DNA of 53,244 nt from Prasinococcaceae sp. CCMP 1430 (Eukaryota; Prasinodermophyta; Palmophyllophyceae; Prasinococcales; Prasinococcaceae). Location: NCBI GenBank assembly GCA_013416795.1, contig RQSC01000757.1:85530-138773 (forward strand), given 5' to 3'. Below the pieces are notes generated by a model. That model worked only from the letters and a program-made list of their open reading frames with translations. It was not told where the DNA came from and ran no database searches. Made by a program: the position numbers and the translations under genes. Positions 19,271-29,118 of this stretch are shown here, piece by piece. Every line of letters begins with the position of its first letter. The first letter of the stretch is position 1.

Positions 19271-21433
19271 ATGGCGGGGCCGACGGCGAGCGAGGCGATG
19301 GCCCAGGCGCAGGCGGCTGCCGCGAGCGCGCTCGCGCTGCTCGGGACGCCGCCGGCCGGCCGAGCGCGCTCGCCCGGGCAGAGCCCCCTCGGCGCGGCGC
19401 TCGCGGCGGGCGTGGCGCCGCGCGAGGCTGCCGATGCGGCGATCGCCGCCTCGTCGGAGATGGACGTGACCACGCTTCGCGCGGTCGTCGACGAGCTCGT
19501 GTCGCGCCTGAACAACACCAAACTCGAGGCGTTCTTCCTTCGCGAGGCGCTCGCGAAGTACGAGGCGAGCGCGCCAGACGGGCCTGCGGCGACAGTATCG
19601 GCGGCACACCACGCCGAATTGCGGGTGCAGCTGGAGATGGTGCGCCGCAGGGCATCCCAGAGCGAGGCCGAGCTTGCCGAGAGCAGCACGCGGGAGGCGG
19701 AGCTACGAGCGCAACTCGCCACGGCTGGGGGCAAAGGCGTCGACGCGCGAGCGGATCAATCGCTCCAACTCGCCACCGTGCCGGGTGAGTCCGCCGCCGA
19801 GGCGGAGAAGGAGCTTTACCGTGCGCAGGCCAATGACATGCTCGCCGAGCTGCAAGAGCTGCAGCAGGCTAGCTTGGAACACGCCGGGGCCATCGAGAAA
19901 CTCGCAGCCACCGAGGAGAGGGCGCGCACGCGCGCAGAGGACGCCGAGCGCCGTGCTCGCGCCGCAGAGAAGGCCGCGGCGTCTTCCGTCGAGCGCCGGC
20001 AAGCATCGGAAGCCGCTCGCGCGCATGCAGAGGCTTCGTGGCGGGCGGCGCTCGCGGAGCTCCAGGGCGCGCGCCGGAACGCCGCAGAGGCGGCCGAGCG
20101 CGCAGCGAAGCTCTCCGTTGCGGCGGCGGACGCGGACTCGCTCAAGTCTGAGCTTGGTGCTCTGAGGACGGAGTGTTCTGAGCATGTTCGGATGGCCGAG
20201 ATATTGCAAAGAGAAATACGCAAGAAGGCCCAAGAGCTTGAAAGCGAGCGCACTGCACGATCAGCCGCCGAGGCCGTGAGCACCGCCTCGCAGGCCAGCG
20301 CGGCTGCGCTCGAGGAGAGGATCGGGGAGATGGAGCGCAGGATGGAGCAGATCTCTCGTGGCGAGGCGGAGACCGCTGAGCGAAACGTCGCTCTGGAAGA
20401 CGAGGCCATCATTCTCCGTGAAACACTTGCAAGCACGCGCGATGCACTCGAGGAGGCGAGGGCGGCCGAGAGCGGAGAGGCCGGAGACGCAATGGCTGCG
20501 AAGAAAGAGAACGAGGAGTTGCGCAAGCAGCTGCGCAGAGAGCGCTCTGAACACGCGGAAGCGCAGACGAAATTGGAGGAGGCCACGCGCGCGGCTGCAC
20601 GAGCACAGGAAGAGCTGCTGCGCGCGAGAGAGCATTTGCAAGAACTGGGCGATGGGCACGGTGCGGTCGATACGCGCGCAGCAGAAACAGACGAACACGA
20701 GGCCGCAAGGCTCATGCCGACGCCGCAGTCGCAGCGCGCATGGTCACAGTCGCCTTCCCCGTCTCGAGGCTCAGCGAATAGAGCACATCGTTCTGCACGT
20801 GGGACATCACCAAGCGAGGCGCTCTTGCGCGTGTCCGAAGCTATGACAGAGGCGTTGGAAGACGCCACCGCGGGTGCGCAGCAGGGGCAGCTGGAGGAAG
20901 AGCACCCCCGCGCGCCGCGCGCGCCCTTTCACATTGAAAGTGAGACTGCGCACGAGCCGGGCACACCCGTGGGCACCTTCGGCGGGTGCGACAGCGATGA
21001 TACAGACGATCAGAGTGCGAGCGCGGAGCGAGCCGCTCTGGCGGCTGAGGCGAGCCTGACTCATGCTGAGGTCGAAGAGGTGCGTTGTCCGCGTCCGTGG
21101 GACATAGCTGCCAGAGTCCTCTCCCCCGTGCGCATGCTCTGACCGCGCTACACTGTGTGCGTGAAACAGGTGACAGCACAGCTGGCCTCCGCGCGCGCTC
21201 GGCACCAGGGCGAGGGCAGCACATTTGGTAGCTCGGTGTCCATCACAGCTGCCCAGCAGGCCACGGAAGCTGCGCGCACGGTGGCCCAGACTGCGGCAGC
21301 GCTCGCCGCATCGCCGCTCACCCCGCGACGCGACTGTCGGGCGACGCGCAACATCCTCGCACAAGTGCGCTCCGAGATGGCACGCGTGCGCGAGATGGAG
21401 CGCTCGCTTGTCCTCAAGCGCCAATCCACGTAA
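19271..21433 (+). CDS. Long coiled-coil protein, two exons, function unknown
   Basis: Predicted 690-residue structural protein with no recognised family. The ATG at 19271 is preceded in frame only by non-ATG codons. Exon 1 is 19271-21079. A 90-nt intron (21080-21169, donor GTGCGT, CTGAC at 21139-21143, acceptor AACAG) joins it in frame to exon 2, 21170-21433. Without splicing the frame would stop at 21142. After an Ala-rich N-terminus and a short conserved-looking segment (LRAVVDELVSRLNNTKLEAFFLRE at about residues 77-100) the protein is almost entirely Glu/Ala/Arg heptads to about residue 480. A Ser/Pro-rich linker and a final helix (ILAQVRSEMARVREMERSL) follow. Basal-body, cytoskeletal or Golgin-like scaffold roles are possible but unproven. 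TGTAA lies 7 nt after the stop. Confidence 0.7.
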
Positions 21434-21814
21434 TTGTACTGTAACAGTGATCGTCGAGACCGGGCCGCGCCCGTGCGCGTCGACTCATGCCGTCCCGGCA
21501 CTCTTCCACCCCACCCAGTAACCGACGCGCGCGCGCGCGTGCGCGCCCGTTTTCGTGCCTGTTGCGGTTTTGATGGGTTTTCGCATGCGTCGGTTCCCCC
21601 TCGCAGCGCAGGTCGCGCATAGCGCACGACCTGGTGCGCGTCACGGGTGGGTGGGTGAGGTGGGGTACTTCGGGCGGGGGGAGGAGCGGTAGAAGGGAGG
21701 GAGCGTGGGTTGGGTTGGTAGGGCCCGACCACTCGCTCGCCCGCGGCCCGCACGCGCGCGCCACACGGCGTGCCGTGGCAGAGCGCCAGCGTGCGCGCGG
21801 GCGAGTAGCGCGCC
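21434..21814. other. Intergenic region upstream of MCTP gene
   Basis: No gene. Begins with TGTACTGTAACAG just after the coiled-coil stop, followed by GC-rich sequence with CG alternation and a G-rich stretch (about 21640-21720). Confidence 0.5.
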
Positions 21815-24800
21815 ATGGCGGATGGCGTGAAGGGACGTGTGCCGCCGATCATTAGGGGGCGCCGTTCGGCGACGCTGGGCGTGGCCAAGCCGGCGCAGAA
21901 AGTGATACCTCCGACCACCGCGGCGTCAACGACGTCGAAGGGTGCGCCCGACGATGCAGGCACGGGCGGAGACCGAGGCTCGCGACCGAGAAAACACAAC
22001 ATGCAAGCAGCGGCACGCGCGATGGACAGAGCGACGGGCATGTCGGCAGATGCCTCGCGCACTCGCGCCGGTGCAGCGAGCGCGTCCACAGGCCCTCTCT
22101 CGCCCTTGCGTTCTTCCACTTCGCGCGTGGCGCTGGCTCTGGAGGTGGTGGGTGCCACAGGGCTCGTTTCCAAGGGCCAGTCGGCCCCATTTGTGCGCCT
22201 CTCTCTTGGTAGCGGCGTCGCCGACACTGAGCGCTGCCGTGAGAAGCTCGCGCCAAGTTACAACGCAGGGTGGTACTACTTTGAGGTTGAGGGGCTCACG
22301 GAGATGGTTACCAAGGCGTACGCGCGCAGAGTAAGCCTAAGCAGCACGGAGGATGGCCGCCGCAGTCTGCGCCGAATTCAATCCGTCTCCAACCGCAGCG
22401 TTAGCCCAAGCAACGAGCACGCTGGCCGCTGCGGTCTGCGCCGAATCCGATCCGCTGCCGACGCGGTGCGGCTGCGCGTGCTCTCGGACGAGGCGCGCAA
22501 GATGCTATTCCTCGGGCAGGTGGGTGGCACGCGCACACACACACATCCGCGCACACGCGCACGTGCGCCTTCATATACTCGCATGCACAGACGAAGATAC
22601 GCGCTCGCGCGCACCCATCGTGTTTTCTGCAGCCCACATCTCCGTGCGGAGCGAGTGCGGGGCGCTGACAAGATAACGGGCTGCGGCGCGGTCCCTTCGC
22701 GCCTCCAATGCCTACATGCACTTGCACCCTAGGCGGATGTGTCGGCGAAGTCGCTCGACCTCGATCTCACAGTGGTGCACGAGCGCGCGTCTGCATCGGT
22801 CGCAAAGCTGTGCTCGCTGAAGCTGCGTCGCCGTAGCCGCCGCTCGCGCGTGAGCGGCACTCTGGCCCTCAACGCGTGTCTGGTGGACATTGATGCCGCC
22901 CTGGCGAAGGGTGATGCCGATTCGCGGCGTGTTATGGGTATGGCCAGAGCGGTATCACCGCCGCCCAGCGCTCTTGGGCGAGGTCGCACTGGTAGTAGCG
23001 ACATCGTGCGCAGTGCTCCCGGCATGCCTTCCCCCATCGAGCCGCTGGACCTCAATCGTCGGCTATATGTCTCGATTGCCGAGGCGCGCGGACTCCTGAA
23101 TGCTGACACGACGGGCTTGTCCGACCCTTACGTGCGCGTTGTCGTCGATGGTGTTGAGCACTGCCGCACGGCCAGCGTCACGGACACGCTGAGTCCGAAG
23201 TGGAATGAGACATTCATGCTCAGCAGCCCACGCGACCTTGGCAGCGGTGGTACGCTCAAACTCGTAGTCTGTGACGAGGACTACGGCTTCAGCGACGACT
23301 TCTTGGGTCAGGTAGAAATGCCGCTAGCGCAGCTGCGCGAGGTCGCGAGCGCCGACGCGCATCGCCTGCGTCCACATTGGCACCTGCTCAATCGCGATCC
23401 GAAGCAATCCAACAAGCGCGCCACTGGCGAGTTGCGCTTCCGTGCGTGGCTTGGTGAGCCCGACGCGGATCTCCTCAGCAACACAGGGGTGAGCGTGTTT
23501 CATGAACCGCACACGTGGCTGCTGCGCCTAACGATCGAAGAGGCTCAGCACCTGCGAAAGGAGAGGGGCTTCACGGGCGACAGCGATCCCTACGCGGTCG
23601 TGACAGTCGGCGCTGACCAGCGCTTCAAGACTCCGGTGCGGCGGAAAACGCTTGCGCCACGCTGGAATACCACTTTCTACTTGTGCGTCACGGAGGAGAT
23701 CCTCGACGACGACATCACCATTAGGGTGCACGACTATGAGCCTGTCGGCAATAATCCAGAGTACGGGCGCTTCTCTACCACTCTGCGCGAGCTCGTGAAC
23801 GGCTCGGCCGAGCGCTCCGAGGAACCCTCGCGGTCCTCCCAGGGCGACGACGCACAAATCTCAGAATGGTTCGATCTGCAACGGCCTTCGGGTGCGCTAG
23901 GGAGCTTGATGAAGCGCGCGGGGGGAGAGAAACGCCACGCGGGGCTTGTCAAGGTGTCAGCCGAGGCTTTGCCCTCGGCGAACGAGCTGACGTCAAAGCA
24001 GCGCACGCCCGTGGGCACGCTGCGTGTGGACGTCCTGTCCGCCTCGATGCGGGAGGGGCTCGTCTGTGCGCCCGATTGCTACGCGGTGGTGCGGCTGGGC
24101 ACCACCTGGTATCGCACGCCCACCATTAGGGACAATTGCAACCCCGCCTTTGACGTCACTGCGACCATGGATGTGCACGATCCTCAGTCGATTATATCGT
24201 ACGTGGCGCGCGCGGGCGCGCTCGTGCGCGCTCGCGACGATCAACGGCTGCGAGACCGACCGAGCCTGGTCCGTTGCTGACGCGGCGCGCTTCTGCATCA
24301 ACGCGCACGGGCACGCAGGATCTCGTTGTGGGATGACAACCAGCTGCGCGTTCGTTCCATCAAGGACGTCTTCACTGAGTCGATGCGCGGCAGTGACACG
24401 TTCCTCGGGAAAGTGGAGATTCCCGCCAATACGCTCATCCCAGTTCACCTTTACAAGCAAACAATCCAGATGTACACCCCCAAGGGCCGCGAGACCAAAA
24501 CGTCTGGCACGCTCGACGTGCTGGTGAAGCTTGCTGTGCCCAACGAGCTGGAGTGGTACAAGCGCTACAAGGTGCCGACGTTGGTCATACTTCCACCCGC
24601 TGAGCAAGAAACAGGCGGAAGCACTCGAACGTCACCGGGAGCAGTTGCTCATGTCGTTTCTGGCCAAGCAGACTCCGCCCATCAGACGCGAGGTGAGTGG
24701 GCAGATGCTCGGCTTGCGCAGGCGGGAGTTCGAGGTGAGGCGCTTTAAATGCGCCGTGAGGCGCGCCCAGTACGTTGTCAGAAGCCTCGGCTTCAACAAA

Positions 24801-25415
24801 GCGGCCGCTTGGGCGAGCGCGGTGCAGGACTGGGAGGACCCCTGGTTCACAACCTTTGTGCTAGCGCTCTGGACCTGGATGCTCTACCACCCGACCTACA
24901 TCGCGCCCTCGGCGTGCGCCTTCGTGAGTTACTCGGTGCTGCGTGGCAAGGGCAAACGCGTGCAGCAACCCTTCATATACGCTCCCAGCGAGGACTTTCT
25001 GATGGGCGTCCGCAATGACGACGACGACGCGGACAGCGAGGACGAGGATTTCACAGAGGATGGCGAGGGTGAGGCGCACCTGCACGACAAGACGCTCAAC
25101 CCCATCAAATTGCTTCGAAATAAGCTTGCAAGCTTGCGTGCGCACGCTGGTGACGCGCAGGGCGCGGTGGAAAGCGTCGTCGAGGCAATGGAGAGGATGC
25201 AAGGAATTTGGTCGTGGCGCGATCCGAAGGTGTCGTTTCTGGTTGTATGCGTCACCGCGGTGCTCGCACCGCTCTTGTGGCTGATGTCAACGAGACTGGT
25301 GATCTCTGTCATCACGGTATTGGCGTTCAGGCATCCCAAGTTCAAGGACCCGGTGCCGCCCCCGCCACAGCTCCTATTCGACAAATTGCCGTCGAAGCGC
25401 TTCCTCACGTTGTGA
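21815..25415 (+). CDS. Multiple C2 and transmembrane region protein (MCTP), frameshifted
   Basis: Membrane-anchored C2 protein, probably an ER or contact-site tether. Exons are 21815-22519, 22733-24198 and 24319-25415. Donors are GTGGGT and GTACGT, and both introns carry CTGAC. With one base skipped near 24587 the product is about 1088 residues. Order: a degenerate N-terminal C2 (LALEVVGATGLVSKGQ); C2 with LYVSIAEARGLLNADTTGLSDPYV; C2 with LRLTIEEAQHLRKERGFTGDSDPYAVV; a C2 completed by the last splice (IISISLWDDNQLR); then a PRT_C-like end with HPLSKKQAEAL, PPIRREV, two hydrophobic hairpins, SWRDPKVSFL and FRHPKFKDP. These C-terminal signatures match plant and animal MCTPs. The acidic-loop Asp residues in C2 domains 2 and 3 suggest Ca2+ binding. 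The third C2 lacks several of them. A 69-bp tandem duplication lies in exon 1. Start: ATG at 21815. Confidence 0.9.
22334..22471 (+). repeat. 69-bp in-frame tandem duplication in MCTP exon 1
   Basis: Units 22334-22402 and 22403-22471 encode two 23-residue copies sharing the pattern S-x-S...GR-x-x-LRRI-x-S. The best-conserved 32 bp (22354-22385 and 22423-22454) differ at 4 positions. The copies are basic and Ser-rich and sit in the N-terminal C2-like region. Confidence 0.8.
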
Positions 25416-25619
25416 GCCCACGCGGGCGCCCGCTCTCGCACCATCTACACTGGAGGGGCGTGCGCGAGCGCTAGGTGGTGTGCGCTGGTGTAGGAGAAGG
25501 CACACGGATTGTGTGGGGCGTGCAGGGTGCATTATGAGGATGCGCGCCACCGCGTGTGTGTATTAGTACTGTACAGTTGTAGTGACTAGTGACTAGTCTA
25601 GAATTAATCGTGCGGGCGT
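25416..25619. other. Convergent 3' intergenic region with TACTGTACAG motif
   Basis: Between the MCTP and ARM-repeat stops. Contains AGTACTGTACAGT at 25565-25577 next to repeated GTGACTAGT. Confidence 0.5.
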
Positions 25620-27192
25620 TCATTGGGGTCGTGTTTTCTTCGCGCGCTCCGCGTCGCCCTCTGGGGGAACGCCCACGATGTTGCCGTCGTCATCGACCAG
25701 CCCCCGTTCCACGGCGTTACGTGCGATGCGCCCGGCCAAGCGTGCCCCCGCTTTCAGCTTGGCAATGCGCATGCGCGTCTGCAGCTTCCTGGCGAGCTTG
25801 ACTACCACCGGATTTGTGGAGAGTTCGAGGTACTTGAGCGCGTGCTGGCCTCCTTCCTTGAGGAGTTGCTTCTGGTTTTCCTCCGAGATGGCCAGGTTGG
25901 AGAGGGCCTGATATTCGGCAACGATGCGCGCGCGGGATCGCGCACTGCGTCAGCGAGGTGGCTGCAGCGCACGTTGTACGGGCGCGCGCGCGCGCGCGGT
26001 CTCGAGAGGCGCGCGCGCGGACCTTGATGGCGTCGTTCTCTTGGCCCCGATCGCCCGAACGTGCCATGTTGAGTAGCGGCGTGATGACGCCGGCCATGCA
26101 CAAACGCCGTCCATTTTCCTCGTGCAGGGTAAGCTCGGCAACGGCCAGTGCCGCCGCTCGGCGCACGTCCTGCTGGCTGTTGGACATCATGTCAACCACG
26201 ACCTCCAGTGCGCCGACCTTAGCCGCAACGTCGCGGATCTGGTAGGTCGCACAAAGTTTGGACAGGCCCTTGGATGCGATGCACTGATACTCGAGCATAT
26301 CGGCGCGCGTCTTTTCGCCGGCGCTCACGCGCGCCATCTCGCAGAAGATCTGCAGGGCCTTGAGCTTCACAAGCTTTATCCGGATCGCCTTGTTGTCCGC
26401 GCAGTTCGCGATCGCCAGCGCCGCCGGCATCTTGCGACTGGCGATGTTGTCTGTGGCGGCCTTGAAGAGGATTGGCAGCTTGTTCATGCTGGCGGCCTTG
26501 TCGCTGAAGGTGTTGTTCGTGCACAGGCGCGCGATGGTGAAGAGCGCGTACTTCTCGACGTTGATGTCGTCCGAGTTTGCAGCCATGTCGAAAATCACCT
26601 TGACAACGTTGTCGATGTCTGTCTCGATGAGCTTCGCAGTGTTTTCCGCGCTGAGCGTGAGATTGCTCAGCGCCTGCAGGGACCAGCGCAGCAGTGCATT
26701 GTCTTTCGTCTTGGTCTTGTCCTTCGCCATGGCTATGCAAAGCCCCATCATGCCCGCCTGGGCCATCATTACCTGATTGTCGTCGTGTGCCGCCATCTGC
26801 GCGATCGTCGCCATGGCGGAGCGCGCCACGGTCTTGTCCTTTCCCTTGACGAGCCCCTGCAACTGGCGGCAGAAAGCATCGGTGCACACGAGCTTCGACC
26901 CCCCGTCGTCGAGCGAGATGGCGCCGAGCGCTTCGAGCGCACCGCGGCACACGGCGGCGTCGCTCGAGCCGCACCAGCTCTGCAGCGTAGGCACCGCGCC
27001 TTCGCGCACGAGCTCCTGGCACGCGCCATCGTCCGCGCGCGCCAGGTACGCCACCGCGCGCGTGCTCTTCCTCTGCAACTCGGGCTTGTTCGCCCCCTTC
27101 AGCTGGTCAAGCACCTCAGGCAGGTCGTCCTTGGACGGAGGCGCGTTGGTCACCGTGCGCACAATCTTCTCAACGCTCGAGGCGCACCCCAT
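25620..27192 (-). CDS. Armadillo-repeat protein with N-terminal dual-acylation signal
   Basis: 485 residues. Exon 1 is 27192-26023, a 115-nt intron follows (donor GTCCGC, CTGAC at 25953-25949, acceptor ATCAG), and exon 2 is 25907-25620. The splice restores a repeat: NDAIK joins ALSNLAISEENQKQLLKEGG. About eight to nine ARM repeats are visible from residue 45 on (SALATIAQM-, LQALSNLTLS-, ALAVAELTLHEENG-type helices). The N-terminus is MGCASS: Gly2 with Ser6 fits N-myristoylation and Cys3 fits palmitoylation. The layout resembles yeast Vac8 and apicomplexan ARO, acylated ARM scaffolds on vacuole or organelle membranes. That role is inferred from architecture only. The C-terminal 60 residues are basic (KLARKLQTRMRIAKLKAGARL). 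The ATG at 27192 is fixed by the acylation motif. Confidence 0.88.
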
Positions 27193-27782
27193 GCCCTCCG
27201 CCGGGCGGCCAGGCCTGGCGGTCGCCCCGCGAGAGGCGCGCGGCGCGCCCCGGGCGGGAGCGGGTGGGTACGCGGGGTGGGCTCCGTCGGCTCCCCGCGG
27301 CCGCGCACCGGCCGCGCCGGCCGCCCGCCAGCCATCGGCAGGCGAACGGGGAACTCTCTCCGTCCCTCTTCTTTCGTGTTGCTTCTCCCATCAGACGGGT
27401 ACTGTACAGCAGAGTCCCGGCCCTGCACCGCGTGCGAACGCGCGCGCGCGCGCACGCAACGCAGGATCCCCACCAATCCGCGCGCGCCAACCACAGCCTG
27501 TGATACGAACTCTGTGTGTGGAATCATCTCGGGGTTCGAAACGCGGTGCCACAGACACACGAGAAAGAAGTGCGCGCGGGTTTTGGGTTTGGCTTTGGGT
27601 TTGGCCGGGGTCGCGCCGCGTCGCGTCGCGTCTGGGGCGGCGGCGCGAGGCCGGGGCGCGCATGGCACGCGAGCTCGCGCGATCGCGCGGTTTCNNNNNN
27701 NNNNNNNNNGCCCGCTGGGCGCTCCTCTGGCCGCGGCCGCGGCGCGGCGGCGTAGGGCACGCGCGCGCGCGCGGGGCTAATA
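27193..27782. other. Divergent promoter region of ARM and E2 genes, with gap
   Basis: No gene supported. It contains GTACTGTACAG at 27399-27409, about 200 bp upstream of the ARM gene start; CG alternation; a TTTGGGTTTGGC-type G-rich repeat near 27578-27605; and the N gap at 27695-27709, 73 bp upstream of the E2 start. Confidence 0.5.
27695..27709. other. Assembly gap (15 N)
   Basis: Run of N in the upstream region of the E2 gene. It does not interrupt a supported exon. Confidence 0.99.
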
Positions 27783-28961
27783 ATGTCGGACCAGGCGAGG
27801 CTGCTGCTCGCCAAGCAGCTCAAGGGTGCGTGGCGCGCATGGCGAGCGCGCCGCGCGCGTACGGTGCCGGCGGCCACTGGATTGCGCAAACCGGTGGCAG
27901 CGGCGGCAGATGCGGCGGCGGCGGCGGAGGCGGCGTTTTTTTTGGCACGTGGTGTTCGGGCCGCTCGTCGTCCGTGTCGGGCGCCATCACCTTGCGCGTT
28001 CCGTGACTCCGATGCCAATGCCGCCAGCGCCGCCACACATACTACCGCTCGTCCTGTAGCCAACGCGCGGTCCTGGGTCTCCCGAGTGTGCGCGGCGAGT
28101 GCGCTGACCCTGCAAGCTCGCCCGGGATGTGAATCCTCTCCACCCGGCTGCGGACACCGCGCGCCTCGCGCTCATGCGCCCAGACTTGAGCAAGAACCCT
28201 GTGGATGGGTTCTCTGCGGGGTTGGTGGACGACGCCAACATCTTCGAGTGGCAGGTGACCATCATGGGACCGCCCGATACACTCTTGTGCGTGCTACGCG
28301 CTCCTTGCGCTGCTCGTGCGCATCCTGTAGGCGTGCGCGATTTGCGATGCGGGTCCTTTGACCCGCCTCGCACGCGGCTTCCATTGCATCCCTCAGCACC
28401 TCGCGCTCGCCACGGCCGGCATTGCCCCGTCGTGCGCTGCTAGCGTGCAGGTGGGATTGCACTGGCACGGACCAACCCACCTACCCACCCACCCACCCAC
28501 ACTTTCCCTTATTTCTTTCCCCTTCCTTGGACGCACTGCTGACGTGCGCGCGCGCTACATTGTACCGTGCTCGTGACCCGACCCTCGCGTCCTTACGTGC
28601 CAACAGCGAGGGCGGCTTCTTCAACGCAATCATGAGCTTCCCGCCTGACTATCCGCAAAACCCGCCGGGCGTGCGTTTCACGTCGGAGATGTGGCATCCG
28701 AATGTCTACCCGGATGGCCGCGTCTGCATCTCCATCCTGCATCCGCCGGGTGACGACCCCAATGGGTACGAGCTGGCGAGTGAGCGGTGGTCCCCGGTGC
28801 ATACGGTCGAGACGATCCTCCTCTCGATCATCTCCATGCTCAGCTCGCCCAACGACGAGTCGGCGGCAAACATTGACGCGGCAAAGGAATGGCGCGACGA
28901 CCGCGCCGAATTCAAGAAGAAGGTTGGCCGGGTCGTGCGCAAGTCCCAGGAGATGTTGTGA
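27783..28961 (+). CDS. Ubiquitin-conjugating enzyme E2, UBE2G/Ubc7 type, three exons
   Basis: Carries activated ubiquitin from E1 to E3. UBE2G/Ubc7 enzymes often serve ER-associated degradation and make Lys48 chains. Exons are 27783-27825, 28184-28286 and 28607-28961; both donors are GTGCGT, with CTGAC at 28103-28107 and 28539-28543. The joined 166-residue protein reads colinearly with UBE2G1: [35 protein letters not shown], then the catalytic HPNV...GRVCISILH. The acidic loop [16 protein letters not shown] after the active Cys marks the G/R class of E2s. The C-terminus DAAKEWRDD...[12 protein letters not shown] is typical. All family landmarks are present, so it should be active. The splice phases (1 and 2) are confirmed by the restored residues Asp and Phe. 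Start: ATG at 27783. Confidence 0.95.
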
Positions 28962-29118
28962 CTTCACACGAGCGAAGGCAGCATGTGCAGGCGAACACGA
29001 CGCGCGCGCGCCAGCAAACGCGTGCAGCACACGCGTGATTGTGACTGTAAGGCACACCGCTGCCTTTACACGACGCGAACGCGCGATCGGTCGCCGACAG
29101 CACGCGCGCGCGACACGA

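Noticed and set aside
24572-24614. 43-nt intron in the MCTP third exon
   Set aside because: It would restore frame, but it deletes the family-conserved HPLS segment and lacks the CTGAC element; a one-base indel explains the data better.
27531-27541. GGTTCGAAACG, a B-box-like sequence
   Set aside because: No A-box lies upstream at tRNA spacing and no acceptor stem can be formed.
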